A stretch of 64,000 nt of DNA, taken from the NCBI GenBank assembly GCA_017051695.1, contig JAFIDK010000002.1, positions 372,001 to 436,000 of the forward strand, read 5' to 3'. Each line of letters starts with the position of its first letter. The first letter of the stretch is position 1. Shown piece after piece: positions 1 through 8,621 of the stretch. A program made the translations under genes and the position numbers. Source of the DNA: Algoriphagus aestuarii (lineage in GTDB: Bacteria; Bacteroidota; Bacteroidia; Cytophagales; Cyclobacteriaceae). The notes under the pieces are model-generated. The model was not told the DNA's origin, did no database searches, and was given only the letters and a program-made list of their open reading frames with translations.

Positions 1-1
1 C

Positions 2-955
2 TTATTTAGTGCTTTTATTTTGAAGATTGATGGAGTAGAGGTATTGATGGCTTCTACCATGAAAAGTAATCCATCTAAAGGTGTTGAACTGGTGGGGACT
101 CAAATTCTGGAAAAAATTGCCGAGGCAAAGGAAGCAGCCTCTACCAAGTTTGAGCCAGCAGAATTGGCATTATTTACAAAAGGAAAGACAATTTTTGACA
201 GTTATTGTTCTACATGTCATGGGCCAAAAGGATTGGGTTCTCCGGCAGGTGATGGGCAGTTGATCGCTCCAGCATTTTCTGGTTCCCAAAGAATCCAAGG
301 GCATCCTGAATATGCTGTAAAAACACTTCTGCATGGCTTGACCGGTAATCTAGAGGGAAAAGAATACGAAGGGGTGATGATTGCAATGGATATGAATGAC
401 GATAATTACATCGCTTCTGTATTGTCTTACATTCGGAATGACTTTGGAAATTCTGCCAGTTTTGTAAGCCCTGAATATGTGGCTCAGATCAGAGAAGAAA
501 CAAAAACCAGAGAAGGAAATTATAGTTTTGAGGAATTGACTTCAGAGGTTCCAAAATCTTTGGCACCTCAGGATAATTGGGTTGTAACTGCTAGCAGTAC
601 TGCATTGCAAGGAGTAGGTTCTACAAAAGATCCTTCCTATGCTTTCGGTTTTAAAGGTTGGAAATCCGAAACAGCACAAGAGCAAGGAATGTGGTTCTTA
701 GTGGAACTTCCAGATGCACATCAATTGGCTGAAATTCAGTTTGATTCGGGGAAAGAGGAATTCCCTATTTCTTATACAGTATCAACATCTCCAAATGGAA
801 ATAACTGGACTGAAGTAGGTACTGGAAAAGGTGAAAGTGGCGTAAATAATCTAAGATGGAAGTCTGATGACCGAGTTAGATTTATCCGAATACAAGCAAC
901 TGAAAAAGGAGAGAAACCATGGGCGATGAAAAACCTAATTCTCTTCGCACGATAA
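2..955 (+). CDS. 3' part of a cytochrome c / F5/8-type C (discoidin) domain protein
   Basis: The frame is open to the left edge of the window, so this is the C-terminal part of a longer gene. A TTG at 20 is the first formal start codon, but the six codons before it are also sense. A class I cytochrome c domain carries a CSTCH haem-binding motif encoded at 206-220, followed by GHPEY and methionine-rich MIAMDMN segments that could supply the distal ligand. The last roughly 120 residues look like an F5/8 type C (discoidin) carbohydrate-binding domain. This tail is typical of large periplasmic dehydrogenases (propeller, HEAT repeats, cytochrome c), and I infer the missing part is of that kind. 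Electrons from a sugar or alcohol would pass through the haem. A strong terminator follows. Confidence 0.7.
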   Translation, partial: LFSAFILKIDGVEVLMASTMKSNPSKGVELVGTQILEKIAEAKEAASTKFEPAELALFTKGKTIFDSYCSTCHGPKGLGSPAGDGQLIAPAFSGSQRIQGHPEYAVKTLLHGLTGNLEGKEYEGVMIAMDMNDDNYIASVLSYIRNDFGNSASFVSPEYVAQIREETKTREGNYSFEELTSEVPKSLAPQDNWVVTASSTALQGVGSTKDPSYAFGFKGWKSETAQEQGMWFLVELPDAHQLAEIQFDSGKEEFPISYTVSTSPNGNNWTEVGTGKGESGVNNLRWKSDDRVRFIRIQATEKGEKPWAMKNLILFAR

Positions 956-977
956 CATTTAATTGGTTTAAAAGTCG

Positions 978-1013
978 AGAGGTTAGCGGAAATTTCGCTA
1001 ACCTCTTTTTTTT
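978..1013. terminator. Rho-independent terminator
   Basis: An 11-bp perfect stem (978-988 with 996-1006) with a short AT-rich loop is followed by eight T residues. It ends the cytochrome c gene. An A-run on the left side lets it work also for the convergent SGNH hydrolase gene. Confidence 0.85.
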
Positions 1014-1060
1014 AAAATACTGATAAATAAATGGTTACGTTTTTTGATTTTAACTGGATT

Positions 1061-1780
1061 CTAATGAGGAAAGGCTAGGAAAGCCACCTGCAATTCACCT
1101 AATTTTTTGTAACCTTCTGGATTCATGTGAATCGGATCATGGTAATAAAGGGATTGATTATATCTATTAAATCCTCCGTTGATAAATTGATCTAAATAGG
1201 GAATGCCATGAAGTTCACAGATTTTCTTTTGCATCTCTACATATCGAGCCATTCCTTCGGTATCTGATGGATCATAACCTCCTCGGCTAATAAAAGCTTT
1301 ACTGGAAGTGAAAAAATAAATAGTGGCTTTTGGATTCAATTCATAGATCTTTTTAATACAATAGTTGATTCCTCCAGCTTGTGTTACCAGCTTTTTTTCA
1401 TCAAAGCCATCAAATTCAGTATAATCAGTTACAGATCCATTCTCACGATTATTGGTATAATCATTAGTAGAGGCCCAAAGGATATAAATATCAAAAACCC
1501 CGGTTTCATCTACTTGTTGTTGAAGGGATTTTCCTTGTAGAGATGAAAATCCTGCCCCACCAACACCGAAGTTCGTCACGCTCATTCCTAGTCTTTCCTT
1601 CCACATTTTCTTGGCAAATTCACTTTCTAAGATAACCGAAACAGAGCCTCCAAATACTGCCACACTTTTTCCGTAATTCAAAGAATTTTTGATGATTAAA
1701 TCTTCCTCGATTCCTTGGGAAAATAGATTGGTAGATAGTAATAAAAAGAAAAGAAAAAGGCTTTTGGAAATGGATTTCAT
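1061..1780 (-). CDS. Secreted SGNH/GDSL-type hydrolase
   Basis: A 239-residue protein with an N-terminal signal peptide (about 1-21). SGNH blocks are readable: block I as FGGSVS with the nucleophile Ser46 (the usual GDS is GGS here), block II GVGGAG (72-77), block III STND (104-107), and block V DPIH with Asp215 and His218. Family members are esterases or lipases, often acting on acetylated or acylated polysaccharides, and this one would act in the periplasm or outside the cell. The gene is monocistronic: it faces the cytochrome c gene and is divergent from the next gene. The substrate cannot be read from the sequence. Confidence 0.7.
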   Translation of the reverse strand: MKSISKSLFLFFLLLSTNLFSQGIEEDLIIKNSLNYGKSVAVFGGSVSVILESEFAKKMWKERLGMSVTNFGVGGAGFSSLQGKSLQQQVDETGVFDIYILWASTNDYTNNRENGSVTDYTEFDGFDEKKLVTQAGGINYCIKKIYELNPKATIYFFTSSKAFISRGGYDPSDTEGMARYVEMQKKICELHGIPYLDQFINGGFNRYNQSLYYHDPIHMNPEGYKKLGELQVAFLAFPH

Positions 1781-1904
1781 AGAACTGTTAGGTTTAAAGA
1801 AAATTCTCTTTAATCGAAAATAAACTAAATAAATTGTTTGCCTATTTGAAGAGATCGATATTTTTTTCTTATTGTATCAATAATAAACATTAATCCTGAA
1901 AACC

Positions 1905-2279
1905 ATGAAAAGTAAAGTAACCATTTTAAGTAGCATGTTATTGCTGTTTGTTTTTAGTTTAGTTTTTGCGTCCCCTCTGCTGGATGCGAAGTATTTTGAA
2001 GGAAAATGGGAGGTATTGATTAAGGATACTCCACAGGGAAGTGCTACTATTCCAATGCGTTTTGAGACGGAAGGTGATATCACTTCAGGTTATTTTTTCG
2101 AGGAAGGATCCGATGAAGAATCTAAAATGTCTTCGGTGAAAATATCTGAGGATGTTTTGACAGCTGCATTTACTATCAGCGGGTACGATGTAACCCTCTA
2201 CCTGAAAAAAGTGGATGATGAAACAGCAAAAGGAGATCTGATGGGCATGTTTGATGCGATCGGTACAAAAGTCAAATGA
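1905..2279 (+). CDS. Small secreted protein of unknown function
   Basis: A 124-residue protein with a clear Sec signal peptide (about 1-22, ending FA-SP). The mature part is about 100 residues with alternating strand-like segments (KYFEGKWEVLIKD, SATIPMRFE, LTAAFTISGYDVTLYLKK), which suggests a small lipocalin-like beta barrel. This resembles secreted Bacteroidota proteins annotated as hypothetical, often beside amidohydrolases. Nothing catalytic is visible. It stands alone, divergent from the SGNH hydrolase, with its own terminator. Confidence 0.6.
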   Translation: MKSKVTILSSMLLLFVFSLVFASPLLDAKYFEGKWEVLIKDTPQGSATIPMRFETEGDITSGYFFEEGSDEESKMSSVKISEDVLTAAFTISGYDVTLYLKKVDDETAKGDLMGMFDAIGTKVK

Positions 2280-2284
2280 GCATA

Positions 2285-2317
2285 AAAAAAAGTGGCAACC
2301 ATCCTTGCCACTTTTTT
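2285..2317. terminator. Bidirectional terminator
   Basis: AAGTGGCAA and TTGCCACTT arms are flanked by an A-run on the left and a T-run on the right (2288-2298 with 2305-2315). It lies between two convergent genes and suits both. Confidence 0.85.
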
Positions 2318-2347
2318 ATTAATCTTAAAACCCAATAAATTTATTTA

Positions 2348-2806
2348 TCAACTTAATCCAAGAATATAGCGAACCATATTTTTGGCATCTTCTTCACTTA
2401 AAGTGGCATGAGGTGGCATCAAAGCCTCACCCCAAACGCCAGCGCCACCTTTGATGACTTTGTTAGCAAGTTTGGTGACATTAGCCTCGTTGTTTTCATA
2501 TTCCGCAGCGATATCCAAGAAGGCAGGACCTACAACCTGTCTTTCCTTTAAATGGCAGGAAAGGCAGTCAGAATTGGCTATGAGATCTTCTCCAGAGACT
2601 GTTTTGCTAGCGTTGCTATCCACTGCCTCTTCTTCAGGCTGAATGACCTCAGGTTCTTTTTCTTCCACTTTTGCCTCTACAGGTGCTTTCTCCACTGGAG
2701 TGCTGACAGTTTCAGTTGTCTGAGTTTCCTTGTTTTCACCACTGCAGGCAAATAAAAGAGCAGCCAGAACCACTACTATTGATTTTGATAGGATTGTAAT
2801 TTTCAT
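2348..2806 (-). CDS. Cytochrome c class I lipoprotein
   Basis: A 152-residue protein with a lipoprotein signal ending LLFA-C21. A Glu/Pro/Val-rich tether follows (about residues 25-65), then a single cytochrome c domain with CLSCH at 81-85 and an MPPH distal ligand motif (Met130). It is probably anchored at the periplasmic face of a membrane as a one-electron carrier. The ThuA/cupredoxin sugar operon lies just upstream on the same strand but is separated by a terminator-like hairpin. It could accept electrons from those periplasmic dehydrogenases, which is inference. Confidence 0.8.
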   Translation of the reverse strand: MKITILSKSIVVVLAALLFACSGENKETQTTETVSTPVEKAPVEAKVEEKEPEVIQPEEEAVDSNASKTVSGEDLIANSDCLSCHLKERQVVGPAFLDIAAEYENNEANVTKLANKVIKGGAGVWGEALMPPHATLSEEDAKNMVRYILGLS

Positions 2807-2896
2807 TCTGAATTGGTATTAATTTTCAAAAAGTAAATTAGGTTAAACTCCCTTCCTTTTTAAAGATTAATTATGAATTTGGACAAATATTCATTC

Positions 2897-2933
2897 AAAA
2901 GGAAAGTAGGTGAATACCACCGACTTTCCTTTT
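2897..2933 (-). terminator. Hairpin ending the sugar operon
   Basis: An 11-bp arm (2897-2907 with 2923-2933), one mismatch, then four further pairs around a 5-nt loop. It lies just after the stop codon of the Gfo/Idh/MocA gene. The downstream T-run on the minus strand is only four bases, so termination may be partial. Confidence 0.5.
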
Positions 2934-2938
2934 TATTT

Positions 2939-4051
2939 TTAACTCAACGTAAACTCTGGTAATGGAATAATTTTTCCTCCTGCCATGGCAGATTCGTGAG
3001 CCAAGATTCCCACACAGGTAATATTCGCAGATTGTTTAGCATCAGGATATGGTGCTCTTTCTTCTGACAAAGCATTTAAGAATTCATTGACCAAATGAGG
3101 ATGGGATCCGCCATGGCCAGCACCTTGGATAAATGACAAGTGCTGATTGTCATCACTATCATATACACCTGCAGTGGTGAAAGAAGCAATTTCCTCAGGA
3201 AGCAAATGTGCATAGTCAGGGATTTTTACTCTTTCTGGGGATTCACCGGTATGGATTACGGAGTCTTCATGCTCAATTAAGGTCCATTCAAATGATTTCT
3301 TAGATCCATAGGCATCAAAACTTTCTCTGTATTGTCTGGCCGTGTTGAAAAGTGATCTTGTCACCTCAGCAGAAAGATCAGAATCTTTCAATTTGATATG
3401 ACAGGTTTCTATCGCAAAAGGAGATCCGTATTTTGGAATGAGGTTCTCATCAATTGTACCTGAACCAAAACAAGACACATATTCTGCCTGTCCTTTTGGC
3501 AATGCCAACACAGGACCCACGCAGTGAGTTGCGTAATGCATAGGAGGGAGGCCTTCCCAATATCCTGGCCAACCGGCCATTTCCTGCTGGTGAGAAGCTC
3601 TTAAAAATTGAAGTTTTCCTAATTCACCCTTTTCATACATTTCTTTTACAAAGAGGAATTCACGGCTATAAATCACCGTTTCCATCATCATATAAGTCAA
3701 TCCAGTTCTTTGAACTTCTTCTACAATGGCCTTGCATTCTTCGACAGTTGTAGCCATCGGAACAGTACAAGCCACATGTTTTCCAGCTCTCAAAGCCTTT
3801 AGTGATTGTTCAGCATGATTCTGAATAGGTGTATTGATATGAACTGCATCAATCTCTGGATCTTTTAGCAATTCGTCGTAATCTGTATATACTTTTTCAA
3901 TCCCAAATGCTTTTCCAATCTCCTCTGCTTTTTCTTTGTTTCTCTGGCAGATGGCATACATGTTTGCAAGCTTATGCTTCTGGTAGATCGGGATGAATTC
4001 TGCTCCGAATCCAAGTCCGATGATGGCAATATTAAAAGGTTTCTTACTCAT
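2939..4051 (-). CDS. Gfo/Idh/MocA family oxidoreductase
   Basis: A 370-residue protein with an N-terminal Rossmann fold (GLGFGAE, Gly12/14/16) and a C-terminal Gfo/Idh/MocA alpha/beta domain. Such enzymes oxidise or reduce sugars and sugar derivatives with NAD(P). The usual EKP motif, whose lysine is near the active site in most members, reads TVPM (GKHVACTVPMATT), so the subfamily is not the classical one. No signal peptide is visible, so it should be cytoplasmic. It is the last gene of a three-gene operon, about 50 bp after the epimerase. The context suggests sugar or keto-sugar processing. Confidence 0.8.
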   Translation of the reverse strand: MSKKPFNIAIIGLGFGAEFIPIYQKHKLANMYAICQRNKEKAEEIGKAFGIEKVYTDYDELLKDPEIDAVHINTPIQNHAEQSLKALRAGKHVACTVPMATTVEECKAIVEEVQRTGLTYMMMETVIYSREFLFVKEMYEKGELGKLQFLRASHQQEMAGWPGYWEGLPPMHYATHCVGPVLALPKGQAEYVSCFGSGTIDENLIPKYGSPFAIETCHIKLKDSDLSAEVTRSLFNTARQYRESFDAYGSKKSFEWTLIEHEDSVIHTGESPERVKIPDYAHLLPEEIASFTTAGVYDSDDNQHLSFIQGAGHGGSHPHLVNEFLNALSEERAPYPDAKQSANITCVGILAHESAMAGGKIIPLPEFTLS

Positions 4052-4103
4052 TGATACGATTAGTTAAAAAGGTATTTCGATTTTTGGTTTATTGATTATT
4101 TGT

Positions 4104-4961
4104 TTACCTAGCCCAATTTTTCAGGAACTTCAAACCTTCACTGGCAAAGCTGTCTTGGCTTGGTGCCAAAGGTTTCCAAATACAAACAGCTCCGGCGAGT
4201 TCCTTTACTTCGGGAGTAAAGCTTTCGATGCTGATTGTTCCTTTGTAATTCACCGCTTCCAGACCTCTCTTGTAGGCATCCCATGGAGTTTGGCCTGTTC
4301 CTGGTGTTCCACGGTAATTTTCTGATACCTGAAAGTGGATCAATTTATCTCCGGCCAGCTTTATTGCTGCTTCTGGATCCGGTTCTTCGATACTCATATG
4401 AAATCCATCCAAAATCACTTTGGCTTCTGGTTCATTGATATCATTGATCAATTGCATTAATTCTTCACAGGTATTGATCAAGTCAGTCTCGAATCGATTT
4501 AAAGTCTCTAAAGCGATCTCCAGTCCGAATGTTCGGGCGTTTTCACAAACAATCCTCAAATTGGTAACTGCTCTGTCCCATTCGATTTTCTTTTGCTCAG
4601 GAGAAACTAATCTCGCTTTTCCTACAGCTGAATACATCGGGCCAGCCACAAATTTGCAATCCAATGCCGCAGCTATTTCAAAACAGGAGTTTAGATAATC
4701 GAAACTGGTTTTGTGGAAACTGGGATCTTCATTGGTCAGATCTCGGCTCGTTCCAAAAGCTCCGCAAATCACAGCCTGTAATCCATTGTCTGCCAATGCT
4801 GACTTTATGATTTCTACATTTACCAAAGAAGGGTCTTCTACCGGGATTTCCACTGCGTCATAGCCAAAGCTTTTGATTTTTGGAAATAGCTTTACTGTTT
4901 CATTATTAAATGGGGAAGTCCAAAGCCAGGTACTTACCCCGAATTTTACATCTAGGGACAT
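4104..4961 (-). CDS. Sugar phosphate isomerase/epimerase (xylose-isomerase-like TIM barrel)
   Basis: A 285-residue AP-endonuclease-2/xylose-isomerase-like TIM barrel, related to D-psicose/D-tagatose 3-epimerases. Four metal ligands are recognisable in order: Glu in ALETLNRFE, Asp in ILDGFHM, His in IHFQVSENYRG and Glu in ISIESFTPE. I chose the ATG at 4961 because it sits two bases after the stop codon of the upstream gene. The frame can extend to 5018 only by overlapping that gene. Tight spacing implies co-transcription with the large secreted protein and the Gfo/Idh oxidoreductase. It is likely cytoplasmic and acts on a keto-sugar released outside the cell; the exact substrate is unknown. 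Confidence 0.8.
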   Translation of the reverse strand: MSLDVKFGVSTWLWTSPFNNETVKLFPKIKSFGYDAVEIPVEDPSLVNVEIIKSALADNGLQAVICGAFGTSRDLTNEDPSFHKTSFDYLNSCFEIAAALDCKFVAGPMYSAVGKARLVSPEQKKIEWDRAVTNLRIVCENARTFGLEIALETLNRFETDLINTCEELMQLINDINEPEAKVILDGFHMSIEEPDPEAAIKLAGDKLIHFQVSENYRGTPGTGQTPWDAYKRGLEAVNYKGTISIESFTPEVKELAGAVCIWKPLAPSQDSFASEGLKFLKNWAR

Positions 4962-4963
4962 CC

Positions 4964-7900
4964 TTATATTACTTTCATGATTCCGTTCATTTGCTTCCAA
5001 TGGTTGGGTAGCGTACAAACGAATGGATAATCGCCTTTCTGAGAAGGGACATTAATTATGATTGAATCTGAGTAATTGGGAAAAACCAAACCGGTAGCAG
5101 CCAATACTTCTGGAATTTCCGGAACGAAGCCATTGTCCATTCCAGTCAGATTTTTTGCCATTTGGTCGGCTGCCTCACCGATTTTCTCTAAAGATCCGAT
5201 CGCACCTATGATAAGATTGTGCTGCACAAAGTCAGGATTTTTAAAGTCCAAAATCAACTGAGTTCCAGCATTGACAGCAAAAACAGATTTATCAAATCTC
5301 ATTTCATGAGGGATAGCTGTTATAGTAGCTATCCCATCTTTTACTGTTTCTATTCGTTCTTCGATCGAGGCAACTCCTTTATTCTCAGAATCATCGGATT
5401 TCTTAAGATCCAAACTGGAGTTGTTTCCAATTCTACCGGAGAATCTCCAGTTTCCTTCATAATCACCTACCTTGTTTCCTGAGTCAAATTGGCCTACACG
5501 GACATTTTCAGGAGAAAGAGGCGCTGTAAACAAGCCTTTGGTTTTTCCTTTTGCTACCTGGTCGCCGTTGATATTTAAGGTCATTTCGCCACCTTCTTTC
5601 AAGGTCGCAGTCACGGTGAATTTCTCTGAGGGAAGTTTTTTGGTTTTGATGATCTTCACATCATTATCCTGAGCTACAGCAAAACTCAATGCATCCTTAT
5701 AAACATAAAGGCTATAGCCATTTACCCCGTTTCCTTGAGCTACCATCACTCCATCCAATGGGTCTCTTCCAGGAGTCACTTCCATCGTGATCGTAATTTC
5801 TTTACCTGATGGATCAGGAGGGAAAAGGAGAGCATTTCTAGGATCAAGCGTATAGAGTTCGGATACCAAACTTTTCGAAATTCTATCAGCTACACCCATT
5901 AAAGAATCCGGTTGGTTCTCAGTTGAAGAAGTTCTTCCCTCGAAAGCAGAAGAATGTGTCAAAGCTGCTGCGAAAATAGCCTGCGGCAAATATTCATCTT
6001 TAGCATTGTCAGCATCTTCTGAGATTTGTAAAAGAGTAGTAGAAACAGACTCGTTTGCCGGCATTTCTGAAACTGTCAAGATTGCGAATTTTCTTGTTTG
6101 AAGGTTAGAATCCTTCATCAAATTAGCTGCAATGATGGCATCCAATGCTGCCTGGTTTCTAGGGATTACCCGGACTGCATTCTTTCTAACAGCTGCAGAA
6201 GGATGCTTTAATGCTGTTTCAACCACTTCCTGGGCTTTGGTGTTGTTTCCTTCCAATTCACCCAAACCTTTTAGTGTCCAAAGGGCATTAATAGCCGGAC
6301 CATTGATCCCTGCGGCGTCAACTTCAGTATTGGCGATAATTTCATAAAGTCCATCTAACACCTCTTTGTTCTGAGTCTCTACGATCAATCTCTGGGCAGT
6401 TAATCTCCAGAACATGTTATCGCTTTTCAAAGCTTCCAATAACTTGCTGGCAGAAGCATCTTTCAAATCAAACGTTTTAGAAGACTCTCCACCTTTATAA
6501 GTCAATCGATAAATTCTTCCATGTTGCTTATCTCTCATGGGATTGATGTAAGCATTACCTTCACCATTTTCAAATCCACGTGGGGTAGGGTTGTGCTGGA
6601 TAATGAAATTGTACCAATCAGCTACCCAAAGAGACCCATCAGGACCAACTTCCGCATGAACAGGGCTAAACCACTCGTCAGAGCTTGCCAAAATATTAAA
6701 AGCATTCTTTTCTTTATACCCAGAACCTTCTTCCAAGATTCTTGCATTGTGAAGCACTCGTCCTGTTGGTTCGGCTACAAATGCCATTTTATTCCAATAT
6801 TCTTCAGGGAAATTTCTTGCCGTATATAGGTTGTGTCCAGCGGCAGCGGTATATGACCCATGCCAATCCACCTGTCTTAAGAACGGAGTAATGTGAGGCA
6901 TATCATAGTGAGAATCGATACCAGTTGCAGTGTTTGGTGTACCTCTGTAAATCGTTCTCTTCACAAACTTATTATCCAAAGCCAAATACACCGAGTGTTG
7001 ACCATTTGCAGTGGAAATAAATGTTTCAAAATCTTCTGAGAATCCTAGTCCCCAGGTATTATTACTGGTTCTTCCCAGGAATTCCAAGTTCTCACCAGAG
7101 GGTTCGAATCTATAAACTCCTTGGCCGAATCTGTACTTCTTGCCACTTACTTCTCCATCAAATCCGGAATACCCCAAAACTCCCCAGACTTTATTATCAA
7201 ATCCATATTTCAAGTTGGAAGGTCCAGCGTGGGTGTCAAATTTACCCCAGCCAGTCATGACCACTTCTCTGACATCAGCTTTGTCATCTCCATCCGTATC
7301 TTTCAAGAATACAAAATCAGGAGCCATGGAGATCAAAACACCTCCATTGACAGCCATGATAGAAGTTGGGATATTCAAACCTTCTGCGAAAACAGTGACT
7401 TTATCAGCTTTGCCATCTCCATCGGTATCTTCCAGGATCTTGATCTTATCATCTCCGCCTTCTTTTCTTACTTCATTTGGATAGTCAGTGGTTTCAATTA
7501 CAAACAACCTTCCTCTTTCATCCCATGCAAACGCAATTGGGTTGATGATCATAGGTTCGGAAGCAAAAAGCTCCAATTCAAAGCCTACCGGTACCTGTAC
7601 CAGCTTCATTGACTCTTCTGGAGAAAGCGGCAACTGGAATCTTGGTGCCGGATCTCTTCTTTCATAATTAGGGATTTCCGCATCTTCAAACTGAGGAGTT
7701 GGAATATTGTATTCAGCCAAAAGCTCATTTACTTTATCACCTACAGCCCAAAGGATACCGTTTGCAACCAATTCTTGGAATTCTTTTTTCTCCCAGGTCT
7801 TTTCATTATGCCCATAAGCAGTATAGAAGACACGTCCTTTTCCCTCTTCCCTTGTCCAAGTATATGGCTCCTTATGATCACCTTCTACACGCTCCATCAA

Positions 7901-8476
7901 TACATGCATATCGGGATTTAGCTGACTATGCACATATGTTTCATCCCAGGTTTCAAATTCATTGATACCCTGCATAATCTGATGTTCTTGATCCACAATG
8001 TCCACTGTAAAATCACCAGTGCCATGTGTGCTAAACTGCCCACCAACTGCCGAAATATACCAAGGAGAATTTTGGAAACAGAAAGATGCCGAGTGAATCG
8101 GAATCAAGGCTTTTCCTCCCTGAACATAGGATTTCAAAGCTGATTCCTGCTCGGGAGTGATTTTTTCGTGGTTGGCATAAATCATCAAACCATCGTAATT
8201 GCTCAACTTGGTTTCATTCAAGTCGTTTACATCTGTAGTGTAAGTGAGGTTGATGCCTTTTTGGAAAAGCGGCGTTTCTATATACATCATCAACTTTTCA
8301 GAGTTATGATGCTCACTTTCGTGTCCAAGGACTAAAATCTCAACACGTCTAGGATCAGAATCTGACAAGAAAATCTTATCTGATTTTTTTCCACAGCTGA
8401 ATACCAGCAGGGAAATGACCGTCATGGCCATCATCCAGGAAAGTTTCATGGGGGGGATTTTAAACGATATGCTCAT
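4964..8476 (-). CDS. Multidomain lipoprotein: ThuA, dehydrogenase propeller, HEAT, LamG-like and cupredoxin domains
   Basis: A 1170-residue protein. A lipoprotein signal ends LLVFS-C28; the ATG at 8449 would give a shorter, equally plausible signal. Domains in order: ThuA-like (about 45-248), a membrane-bound-dehydrogenase-type beta propeller (about 290-660) with DTDGDGKAD calcium-binding-like loops, HEAT repeats (about 675-880), a LamG/3-keto-disaccharide-hydrolase-like beta sandwich (about 885-1020), and a C-terminal cupredoxin (about 1048-1170). The cupredoxin has type-1 copper ligands His1086, Cys1154, His1159 and Met1163 with azurin spacing (C-x4-H-x3-M). No CxxCH motif is present, although proteins of this architecture usually end in a haem domain. 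I infer an extracytoplasmic sugar oxidoreductase that passes electrons through copper. It is first in its operon. Confidence 0.8.
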   Translation of the reverse strand: MSISFKIPPMKLSWMMAMTVISLLVFSCGKKSDKIFLSDSDPRRVEILVLGHESEHHNSEKLMMYIETPLFQKGINLTYTTDVNDLNETKLSNYDGLMIYANHEKITPEQESALKSYVQGGKALIPIHSASFCFQNSPWYISAVGGQFSTHGTGDFTVDIVDQEHQIMQGINEFETWDETYVHSQLNPDMHVLMERVEGDHKEPYTWTREEGKGRVFYTAYGHNEKTWEKKEFQELVANGILWAVGDKVNELLAEYNIPTPQFEDAEIPNYERRDPAPRFQLPLSPEESMKLVQVPVGFELELFASEPMIINPIAFAWDERGRLFVIETTDYPNEVRKEGGDDKIKILEDTDGDGKADKVTVFAEGLNIPTSIMAVNGGVLISMAPDFVFLKDTDGDDKADVREVVMTGWGKFDTHAGPSNLKYGFDNKVWGVLGYSGFDGEVSGKKYRFGQGVYRFEPSGENLEFLGRTSNNTWGLGFSEDFETFISTANGQHSVYLALDNKFVKRTIYRGTPNTATGIDSHYDMPHITPFLRQVDWHGSYTAAAGHNLYTARNFPEEYWNKMAFVAEPTGRVLHNARILEEGSGYKEKNAFNILASSDEWFSPVHAEVGPDGSLWVADWYNFIIQHNPTPRGFENGEGNAYINPMRDKQHGRIYRLTYKGGESSKTFDLKDASASKLLEALKSDNMFWRLTAQRLIVETQNKEVLDGLYEIIANTEVDAAGINGPAINALWTLKGLGELEGNNTKAQEVVETALKHPSAAVRKNAVRVIPRNQAALDAIIAANLMKDSNLQTRKFAILTVSEMPANESVSTTLLQISEDADNAKDEYLPQAIFAAALTHSSAFEGRTSSTENQPDSLMGVADRISKSLVSELYTLDPRNALLFPPDPSGKEITITMEVTPGRDPLDGVMVAQGNGVNGYSLYVYKDALSFAVAQDNDVKIIKTKKLPSEKFTVTATLKEGGEMTLNINGDQVAKGKTKGLFTAPLSPENVRVGQFDSGNKVGDYEGNWRFSGRIGNNSSLDLKKSDDSENKGVASIEERIETVKDGIATITAIPHEMRFDKSVFAVNAGTQLILDFKNPDFVQHNLIIGAIGSLEKIGEAADQMAKNLTGMDNGFVPEIPEVLAATGLVFPNYSDSIIINVPSQKGDYPFVCTLPNHWKQMNGIMKVI

Positions 8477-8621
8477 AAGTAGGGTTTATGTATCAATTGA
8501 ATACCAATATTCTAAATAATTAATAAGAAATTCTCACTGTATTGATTTGATTTTTGACTGAATTTTGTCCTATTTGGTCTAAAATTGCTTTGTTTAAGAG
8601 CATAACTCAGCTAAAAAAATC

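Noticed and set aside
4092-4438. Several 60-90-residue frames antisense to large genes, here and throughout
   Set aside because: They lie entirely within strongly supported genes, and their composition is explained by the codons of the sense strand.
4962-5018. Extension of the epimerase gene to 5018
   Set aside because: It would overlap the end of the upstream operon gene by 55 bp, while the ATG at 4961 sits two bases after that gene's stop.
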